A stretch of DNA of 64,000 nt from Undaria pinnatifida. Its lineage: Eukaryota > Sar > Phaeophyceae > Laminariales > Alariaceae. The notes beneath the pieces were generated by a model. That model worked only from the letters and a program-made list of their open reading frames with translations, was not told the origin of the DNA and ran no database searches. Positions 55,950 through 64,000 of this stretch are shown here, one piece after another; within the stretch, counting starts at the first letter, position 1, and each line of letters starts with the position of its first letter. The translations under genes were made by a program, and so were the position numbers. The stretch covers positions 16,515,210 through 16,579,209 of the forward strand of contig JABAKD010000030.1 in the NCBI GenBank assembly GCA_012845835.1, read 5' to 3'.

Positions 55950-56840
55950 AACTACAGTGTAGCTATCAGGGCCAACAGGGTGATGTTAGTCAGTCTGTGC
56001 GCGGAAACTATAAAACCCGTTTCTAAGGGGGACCAAATCTGACAGCTGTGGACATATATAAACCAGCAGGCGGGAAACGAAGTAGATAGGACAACGCGTT
56101 GCGCTTGGTAACCCCGGGCCAGCCTAATGAGCTGGCCGAAAAGAGCAGCCTGGTACGTTAATTTGTAGCCCCCCTTCATCATTTTGCAGTATAAATGCTT
56201 GACCATGTTATCAGCAACAGCGTGTTTGTCATACATACGGCAATGAATGTGCAGTGCACCTTGTAATACAAAACCCATATGGATCCTGTGCAGGTCCGGA
56301 AAGATTGGTGACCACATAACTAGCGGACGAAACGTGTCCCGCGGGCCACAGTTAGTGGCAGGTGGAGGCTGGACTACGGCTAAGATCTCCTGACAAACCA
56401 AGTCTGACAACGTTCAAGCGAGATGGGCGCATGCGCACCATAAACATCGACAGGCACGACGAATAATGCAAGCTTGTAGACGTATCGTATCGCCAAACGA
56501 GCTCAATGAAGCATCTACTACGTGACACATGGTGTGGTGTTGACCGGATCACCACCTCCCGAAACACCGACTGAGGGCCACACACTGCATACACTTATAC
56601 ACGCTACAGTGGTTCAACAATTTATCATAACGCAGTGGCAGGACAAAACGCTCGAAAATTGCCAACCGTAAGCCTAAGGCAACCGAAACGCAGTAGTACG
56701 CGCGCGCGCCCAGAGAAGTCGGAAAGGGTGTAACCAGAGAACATTCCGTGTCCTGCGGTCCACAAATAGAGGGCGGTGGGGACCAGACGGTGGACAGTAT
56801 TTTCTGAACCTGAACCGGTTACATTCCTACCTATATTGCC
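55950..56840. repeat. Two diverged direct repeat units of about 430 bp
   Basis: On the minus strand, CCGCGGGACACG/CCGCAGGACACG with similar flanks occurs near 56340 and 56750, and the open frames over both give CGPRDT/CGPQDT-like peptides. It lies just beyond the last gene B exon found, so it might hold a terminal exon, but I could not place splice sites in phase. Confidence 0.4.
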
Positions 56841-57142
56841 TCACGCGCATCACAACATCGATGCACAAAGGCAGTAGAAGCTACAGTAGTATTGCCAACT
56901 AAGTTTAACAGTATATATGGTATGGTCGTGGTCGCATTTCCACCCCTTGAATCACAATCTCAGGGCGACAACGCCATAAACTCATACACCAGCTACTAGT
57001 ACATTGTTTTAAATACATACGATGTATAGTCTATGGAGCAGCGTGGCAAATATCATACCAAAAGCCTACTGGATCACCACCCATATAGCCCGGGGCAACC
57101 TCACTATACGGTAGACGCCAAAGCAGGAGCGAGTATTCGTAC

Positions 57143-57242
57143 CTTCCCATATTATGAACGTCAATCAGACTTTGAGAGGTGATACGGGTCTCAAGAGGTT
57201 TCACTTCAACGGTTATCAGGGATAACATAACTTCGTCTCCAG
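57143..57242 (-). CDS. Gene B 3' exon
   Basis: A strong acceptor TTTTTTTCAG and donor AG|GTACGAA enclose an open segment entering in phase 1 and leaving in phase 2. It encodes GDEVMLSLITVEVKPLE and QSLIDVHNMG, short alternating strands as in a beta-helix. The following exon, possibly the terminal one, was not found. Confidence 0.6.
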
Positions 57243-60200
57243 CTGAAAAAAACGCGTTTATTGAGCCTTAACCCACAATACTTAGCTTGAATGCAAAATT
57301 CAAATTTTATAAGATCCGTCACTGGTTAGGTTTCTGTTGGACCCTTAACCAGCAAACAGAACGACCGGCTGCGATCGGTTGACGACCGACTCAGTCATAC
57401 AACTACAGCATTAGAATTCTACGGGGAATCACTCTTGACGTACTTGGAAAATCTTTGGCAAACGTTTTGCGTTGCGATATCGACGTCACAACCGCACCCA
57501 TCCACCAAACCCGACTCAAATGTACGTCTTCCATGTTCATATCCAGCTTCGTTAACGGAAAGAAGGACCGTGCCTTAGAAAGTGACCAACCACAGTAGTC
57601 ATGTCTAAGTTCTGAGGTGCTGGCAGAAAGCAGACCGAGGTGCACGCGTTACGAGTATCGTACTATCGTACTAGCGGGTCCCCTGCCCATGCCGAGGCAA
57701 TTGTCGATCGTGCGGTCGATACAACATTGACGTGATGCACGATAAGTCGACAGAACGGCGGCAAAGAAACACGAGACACGCCAATGACTATGACAACCAA
57801 CCTACCGTAAGCGATCAATCAAGCGATGGATCCCACTCAATCGCACAATCAAGCCATTGGTTCCAGTCAATCGCACAGGTTCGAGGTGATCTCTACGTGC
57901 ACTGCTGTGTCATCGGACGTTGAGGCTGAGTCGAAGCAACCCCCGGATTGAACGCGAAGGCCGATGTCGCCGTCTGGGTCATCGTACACCCCATCCCCCA
58001 CGTTTCCAGTGTACGTCGTGTTGCTTGTCCGGATACTGCAGGAAGCGTGCATTCGTCGGGTGCGGAGAATCAGGAACGAGGATTCATCTAAAGTGAGATA
58101 AACAAGGTGGGGGGCGATGTAGGAGACGCATTTTAATGCTGCTGTAGCACTCGGCACTGTACGTGCTTCTGTATCATAGGAGGCGACAAGTATAATGCGT
58201 TGCATTCTTCGTGAGCAATATTTTCACGACGAATGGGGTTGGGGCCTTCAAGTCGGAAAATACGCGTCGTAGCATCCACTTTCGTCTAAGCGACCGATTT
58301 CTTCAGTATGTGTGCTTCTGCGGGCCCGTTAAATTCCAGGGAAGACCGAAACTGTATCTATCAGATCGTGCATGGTATGAATGTGCTGGTGCCGTCGTAG
58401 GTGTCGTGTTGCATTGCAAATGCATGTGTTGTCTTTAGGTCAGGGTGGAATATTCAGCATGCCACACATTGCGGCTGAGATATTCCACTTGCTATACAAT
58501 ACTCCGGAGTATTATACAATACTACACAATATTAGACTATACAGTGGGCAAATGCTACGGTAGAGGTTCACCATTTGTTGTCTGGAGCTCTCTCACTTCA
58601 TGATCTTTGTATCTCACCCAAAAATTGACTTACTAATAGCACCGTGTAAACTGAAAGTGCAACCCTATTAATAAACCCATGGCCTAGGTATACACAACAA
58701 CAATCTTTTTCGCAGAACGAGAATATGGCACATTCCGACGATTTTGAGATAAGGTAAGAAACCTCGTCATTCAGAAAATATCTTGGCCTCGAACAGCGGT
58801 ATACCTTAGTATCTCTATCGTTTCACGCGTGAAAAAATCACTTTACATTGGCCTACGGCGTGACATACGCGTGTCATTGCTCATTATGTCACCGAGATCC
58901 CGGGCTAGCAGGCGTACAAGTACTGCGATGTACCCACGACGCCGTGGGTGCTCAACGTAGAGGATAATAACTTTCTCGTTTTGGTTCATGCTAATTATCT
59001 ATATGGCAGTCATACCAAGCCCATCTTTCTGTAAACTGCAGCATGCAGTTCCAGCGTCTAGACAATATACACCGTCATCTCACAACGTGCCTGCTTCGTT
59101 TACCACTTACCGAACCGAGGTTTCGGAGGGGTCGAAAGTGTTGCCGGTAACCTGCAGACCGTTCGTGGTCGACAGAAATAAACTCTTATCGCCGAACATT
59201 GTGTTGTTCGTGATCTAGACAAAGGGTGACCGAAACGAAGGCGGAGTGGTGCAAAGGGGGCGGTGCAACGGGTTTGTGAACATTAATCAACTTTCTACCC
59301 CAGTAGTTCCAATGACGCCGTCGCTCATAATTGAGCACGCTGTATTATAGTCAAACGCGATTGAACGGACAGTCCCACGCCTCTTACGGTAAACGAATTG
59401 GACGCAGTCTTACTTTGATGCCGGGAGATCGACGAACAACGACGCCCCACATTGAGGTAGGAGGAATGGTGGTACACGCTGAACGGCGCACGCGATCATG
59501 TGCAGAGCAGCGCGCAAAACACAACGCACAGGCAAGCGGGACGAATGGGGCCGATTAGAACACTAAGCGCAGGGACAACAAGTCAATTCGGATATTTTAG
59601 TCTCTGATACTTCATACCATGGCAGGGAAGAAGCAGCAGCACCTACCGTGACTTAAGTACAGAGCTACTAGCCGCCCTCGCACGGGCGGCGGAATGGGGG
59701 AGAGGCACGCGTTAGGGTCGGGGCTGGGTCGTGCGAAAATAGGAGTGGGGAGCAGGCGTAACATGCGGACATTGGGATGATGCACCGCACCCTTCGGCCT
59801 TGCTGCACGAATTCATGGTGCTGCGTTTATCTGGCGACCACAAACGAAGGAACTGATCTTTTAGGTCAGCCCCATGTGCAACGCAGCGCACACCAACACG
59901 AGCAGTTCGGGCCAGAACGAGCGTCTCCTTGCAGAACTCAAGCGAGCCACGCGCATACAAGAACACAATATTCCGCGCCAAGCTCCCACTCTGACTTGCG
60001 CGCTGCCTGCTTAACCTAGTGACTGAGGTAGCAAGATTGCCGTGTTATCTGTCCGAGAATGTATTCTAAAGCGCGTCCGTCCCCCCATTCGTGCCATGAC
60101 TACTTCGGCTGGTCTCGCCTCAGATTCAAGGCGGGGTAGAGATAGTCACGCCCACCATGTCACACATATGTACGTTTTACGTATCTATTCGTATGCACAG

Positions 60201-63200
60201 CACGCAATCCTAGGATGCATTCGCACGCGCACATCCCCCTACTGAGTTCCCGTACCGGCTGGTGGACTACACGTGTAGCTACGGGGGTTACAGGGGCGCA
60301 ACGCACTCGGCATACTGTTGATGCCTCCCCCCTCCCTTACCGATTCTTCCTAGGACTGGGTCGATCTCGTTTCAGATGTATCAAATTCGTAGAGCGGACG
60401 TTGTGGGTCGGGAAAGGTTTCCGTCAAGAAGGAAACGTACAGCTTGCGAGAAAGCCCGGCCAGTCAAGCCGGGGTGCACCATCGGTTAAAACGTTGCCCG
60501 ATCAGCTACCCGAGGTCGTAACTTCTCTACACAGCTTACCTGGGATGAATATTGCGCAGGTTTACACGGATGCCGCCCGAACTACGAAAACGTGTCCATC
60601 ACTAACTGCTAGCAACTCGTGACCAAACACGTGGTGGCTCGCTCCGCTACCAAGGGTCACCTTTTCGCTACATACCTTGCCCGCGGTACGTATGACACAA
60701 GAAGCCGCACACGCGGCGGAAACTGCAGCACAAAATCCGAGTCATTCGTCCCCAAAGATGCCTTGCCCGCGGTACGTATGATACAAGAAGGCGTACACGC
60801 GGCGGGAACTGCAGGACTAAATTCAAGTCATTCGCCCCCAAAGCTAAGATGCAGTTCTGAAAAGGTTAACGCTCTGTTACCAACCGTTGTTTGTTGAATC
60901 ATACTCACTGCTGATGTGCCCCGAGCATCTGTCGACCCGAATGCTTTCCTGGTTGCCACCGGAGACCACAAGGCCGTCGAAGCTCAGATCAACCCCGCTC
61001 GCATCTGTAGCATTCACAGCATGTTATATTTCGTGCAAACAGGAAAACACGTTTAGAGTCCGGTGTAATAGGAGCAAGGACGAACCTTTCGGCATAATGA
61101 GATGATGGTATGGCCAAGACTCCCGGGGAGGCAATGGAATGTCAGTTGGAGATGCCAAACGGAAGCAGCGGAAACAACCTATAATATACGTGCTCTGTGC
61201 TACGGTGTAAGATGGATATCAAGTTTAGCTACGGTTCGTACTATCTGTTGGGTTCGCTTTTAGAATATCGACGATATTGAATCGTATATGCGCACAAGGG
61301 GGCTTGGTAATCTCTTTGTAAGGTGGTTGCCGATATCTGTGGAAATGTGCATCTTACGCACGATTTATCCACACTTGGGTGGACAACACACCACTACATG
61401 TAGAACTACGCACTGAGCGACGATTGCCATGGCAACACAACCAACTCCGAACCGAGAGCCGTTCGGTCGGTTGATCGCTTCGAGGAACATGAACATACGA
61501 ACGATCAGTTAATCGGTACTCACAAACGCCGCGGTGGTTCTCCGTTATGGTCACGTTCTGAGCAGAAGCTGCGCCTGGGGTGTCACAAAGATCCTGCACA
61601 CCAACAACATCAACGGGGGCACGCAGAACAACGCGTGGCATGAATACGCGGCACAAAAACGAATGCTGCCGGCACACAGAACGTTGTTCGCATGGCGTTC
61701 GGTTCGTCCACGTGTTAAAACATGTGAAGATCACCGCGAACGTTGTTGTGCTGTTTGTCTCCGTTCCGCTTCAATCACACGGCGTTTAATGGAGCCTTTT
61801 GCACACAATAACCGAACCCGTTGTGCCTCAACGTTTTATTACGTTTCTGGTAAGGGATAACAGCACAAGCCAAGAGAGGTTAACAATACTCCTACTCAAC
61901 GTTTGACAAACGGTAGCGTTGCAAGCGTTGATCGAGTCGCGCCCTATTCAGAATATACGTGTCGTGGGCATTGCCACCGTCGAAAAAGAATCCTCCTACA
62001 AGTTTCGATCGATAACACGACTCCTACGCGAGTTCTGGACTTCTCTGATATCGGTGTGTGCCGTTCATAGCAGAGAGAAAGGGCTGGTCTCTGGACCGAA
62101 GCTTCGTGTTTGGATCGCCAGGTCTATTTGATGACGCAGTACAATCGATAGCCACCGTGGTGCCCACCTTGAGAAAATTGAGCCACGAGGTGTTTTATTT
62201 GTCGAGTCGCAATGACCGCTGGAATTGAACGTGTTGTTAACGGTGCCAATATCAGAGACAAGGATATGACAAAAGTGATGTAAACCTCCGGTCATGCACA
62301 CAATCGACGCACGCCATACTTGCGATGTGGTAATGCACCGTAGCCGGCAGGCCACTTTGTGCACCTGCATGCGACAACACGTTTTGTACCTTCCACGATA
62401 GCCCGCCGAAGCTAACTGTCCCGTCGCCGAGGTACCCGATGATGCTGTTCGTTATGGTCATGATGCACTGGTCGACAGCTGCTAATCAAATGGACGCAGC
62501 GGGGCATGTACATCGAGTAAGAGGGATTTGATAGGTCACGTACACACAGGTGGAATTGTGGCAACTCGACGTTTTGCATGGCGGGGGCGGTTTACTCCCC
62601 ACACTGACGTAGCCAAAACCGCTCGAACTTGTGGCTCTCGCGAACGACAATTTGTTCTCATATTTACCAAGAACTAAAACGTAGAACGAAAACTACACAA
62701 TAAGTAGGTTCTCACAGTCGTCATGGCACGAGCGGCACAAAATGTAACCACGCGTTGGGTCAGCCACTGTGTCCACGGCCCCGTCGTTCCAGCCGAATAT
62801 CTGACACAACACGAGTTCGTTGTGGTTCAAAACATAGAGCAATTAGGGAAGGGAGCGACAGCATAATGCCGTGCAAATTGCACAGGTGCGGCAAAGGAAG
62901 CAATTTTAGGGCCAATTATGTCAGCGGCTCAGGACCCTGACGCGAATGCGAGTGTGGATCTGCTCTACCTGTTTCGGAACTTTCAGTTCATGTTTTATGC
63001 ATTTTGTGACAGGCACCGCGATGAAAACGTTTGTTACGCTGCGCCAGAAAATTACTTGGAGAGAGGTACACTGTCGCTCGCGTTAGTGGGAAAATCTTGG
63101 CCTTTCGAATGGGGTACCCCGTCCCCCCTATCTTAGATCGTGTCGGGGACGCCCTTTCATGTCTTCACGCAGATTAGCCTGTTGGTCGATCAGGAGGGAG

Positions 63201-63584
63201 GTAGGATAGGCATTTTTCTGTAACCTAAATGCACGCCCGTTGTGTTGTTCGGGTCGCATTCACCTACTGAGTGATCGATGCGTCAAAATTCAGAAATAAA
63301 AAACAGGTTTGGAATCGTTTGCGTAATTAACCGCCTCGTGCAGTCAGTAGAGCGGCTGTCATGATCTTGGTTGTTGTTATATCAGCAATCATATTCGTTT
63401 CACTGGTACATAATTCTGCTTAACTTGCAAATTGATTCGTTCGGGGCTGCCGTAGGCCCTACCCCCACCCGTACGTTGATTAAAGTACCTTTGTGTCCTG
63501 GATGACTATGTTGCCTCCATTGCCAAGCACCCTGCTTGGTCTCGAGTTGGTCAGCAGCCGGAGTTCGTTGCACTCCCCAAGACT
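57143..63584 (-). CDS. Gene B: paralogue of the beta-helix half of gene A (partial, spliced)
   Basis: Composite model of nine exons on the minus strand. Seven match gene A exons in order, phase and near-identical length (63489, 62716, 62390, 61524, 60909, 59111, 57903), and two more (57444, 57143) extend the gene in the 3' direction. The introns differ in size and content from those of gene A, so selection rather than recent copying explains the exon match. As in gene A, the phase shows one exon missing, here between 60909 and 59214. The 5' part, which by analogy should encode spherulin-4 domains, would lie to the right of the window. Function is unknown; a secreted or cell-surface beta-helix protein is inferred. 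Confidence 0.75.
57444..57573 (-). CDS. Gene B 3' exon
   Basis: Acceptor CTAAG and donor A|GTACGTC give phase 0 to 1, matching the neighbours on both sides. The phase-consistent frame includes LDMNMEDVHLSRVWWMG. A second open frame here contains VDGCGCDVDIATQNVCQRFS and looks equally protein-like, but it does not fit either neighbour. There is no gene A partner, because gene A leaves the window first. Confidence 0.5.
57903..58035 (-). CDS. Gene B exon
   Basis: 133 nt, phase 2 to 0, acceptor CCTGCAG, donor GCA|GTGCACG. It encodes SNTTYTGNVGDGVYDD, IGLRVQSGGCFD and STSDD. It pairs with gene A 1251-1383, which has the same length. Confidence 0.8.
58551..58829. mobile_element. MITE-like element, family 2, in a gene B intron
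   Basis: The left end ATGCTACGGTAGAGGTTCAC pairs with TATCTCTATCGTTTCACGCG at the right. It contains CCCATGGCCTAGGTATAC and TTCCGACGATTTTGAG, as in the other copies. It lies between gene B exons 59111 and 58035. Confidence 0.52.
59111..59214 (-). CDS. Gene B beta-helix exon
   Basis: 104 nt, phase 0 to 2, acceptor GTCTAG, donor CG|GTAAGTGG. It encodes ITNNTMFGDKSLFLS and LQVTGNTFDPSE. It pairs with gene A 3329-3450 and is six codons shorter. Confidence 0.78.
60670..60845. repeat. Direct repeat of about 88 bp, two copies, in gene B intron
   Basis: CTTGCCCGCGGTACGTATGA starts each copy and TCATTCGCCCCCAAAG ends it. It lies just downstream (in sense) of the exon 60909-61004. Confidence 0.85.
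60909..61004 (-). CDS. Gene B beta-helix exon
   Basis: 96 nt, phase 1-1, acceptor GCTACAG, donor A|GTGAGTATG. It encodes SGVDLSFDGLVVSGGNQ and IRVDRCSG. It pairs with gene A 6554-6649. Confidence 0.8.
61524..61593 (-). CDS. Gene B beta-helix exon
   Basis: 70 nt, phase 0 to 1, acceptor GTGTGCAG, donor T|GTGAGTACC. It encodes DLCDTPGAASAQNVTIT and NHRGV. It pairs with gene A 7014-7089 and shares its donor site. Confidence 0.8.
62390..62478 (-). CDS. Gene B beta-helix exon
   Basis: 89 nt, phase 1 to 0, between TTAGCAG and AAG|GTACAA. It encodes DQCIMTITNSIIGYLGDG and FGGLSWK. It pairs with gene A 7709-7797. Confidence 0.8.
62716..62800 (-). CDS. Gene B exon with Cys-x-x-Cys
   Basis: Acceptor GTGTCAG and donor T|GTGAGAACC give phase 0 to 1, 85 nt. 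The product has FGWNDGAVDTV and RGYILCRSCHDD. It pairs with gene A 8748-8829, which lacks one codon in the middle. Confidence 0.78.
63333..63376 (+). pseudogene. tRNA-Met-like 5' half
   Basis: GCCTCGTGCAGTCAGTAGAG and GCGGCTGTCATGATC resemble the acceptor, D-arm and CAT anticodon arm of an elongator tRNA-Met. The 3' half is not recognisable. It lies 5' (in sense terms) between gene B exons 63489 and 62800. Confidence 0.5.
63489..63584 (-). CDS. Gene B beta-helix exon
   Basis: The exon runs from acceptor TTCAG to donor AAG|GTACTTT, 32 codons, phase 0-0. The product includes SLGECNELRLLTNS and GNGGNIVIQDTK. It pairs with gene A 9322-9417. Confidence 0.8.
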
Positions 63585-64000
63585 CTGAAGAATGCATCGG
63601 AAACGGAGTTATAATTAGCACTGTGTTTCGTCGCAACAAGCGCAGCCAATACAATAAGAAGATATGACATTTCATCCGTTGTGCATCTGTAACTTTTGTC
63701 AAACACTTAGACTATGGGTTTTAAAAGCGAGTCCTTCATTGTCTTCCACACGATAACCTTGCTTCCTATCTTGACGTTCCACATTGGGATCACATTTACT
63801 CCACGCGTAGGCTTTTATGGAGGAGAGTTTCCTTACGCCAAGAGCACGACGACATGTTACATGCTCTGCGATGGTTTCGTTTGTCGCGTGCCGCTCTCTA
63901 CCTACGCAATGCTTCCAAAAGCGGAAGGCTTCGAACCGACACACTAGTCTTCGACTTCTTTAAAAGATACCCGCTATCTAAAGACAAGACACAACACTTT

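Overview
This window reads as nuclear DNA of an intron-rich eukaryote. There are no operons, no ribosome-binding sites and no long uninterrupted genes. The coding signal consists of short segments of about 70-220 bp bounded by AG/GT splice signals and separated by introns of about 0.2-3 kb, and most introns carry their own minisatellite. Family content (secreted spherulin-4-like and beta-helix proteins), exon size and intron size make a brown alga or another stramenopile my first guess. That is inference only; the sequence contains no rRNA or organellar marker to settle it.

The main result is one very large split gene on the minus strand (gene A, about 28.0 kb down to 1.25 kb, continuing off the left edge). 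Read 5' to 3' it encodes a hydrophobic, signal-like leader; a first spherulin-4-type domain (GH135/GH114-like TIM barrel) that keeps the Asp-Glu pair; an exon that holds both the end of domain 1 and the start of domain 2; a second spherulin-4-type domain in which the Glu and the Asn-Pro-Asn-Ser-Gly motif are lost; and a long C-terminal part built from beta-helix-like exons. Intron phases agree at nearly every junction I could test, which is the strongest evidence for a single gene. One exon is clearly missing from my model (between 6554 and 3450) and one tentative exon (22170-22272) does not fit in phase.

At the right end (57.1-63.6 kb), also on the minus strand, lies gene B. It is a paralogue of the C-terminal half of gene A: seven exons match gene A in order, intron phase and nearly in length, with roughly half to two thirds of residues identical by eye. 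Two further exons extend it past the point where gene A leaves the window. The 5' (spherulin) half of gene B would lie to the right of the window. The locus is therefore a tandem pair, or part of a longer array, of giant genes.

Between them (28.3-57.1 kb) I find no intact gene with a known function. This stretch holds terminal-inverted-repeat (MITE-like) elements of several families, a dispersed GACCCG-repeat element, a repeat cluster at 31-38 kb, CTG-repeat duplications at 39.4-40 kb, and a block at about 43-55 kb with many short protein-like open segments broken by stops and frameshifts, probably a decayed mobile element or viral insertion. One of these is intact: a 273-codon ORF with a RING-like Cys/His cluster. 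Scattered through the window are tRNA-derived sequences, several arranged as head-to-head 5'-half palindromes.
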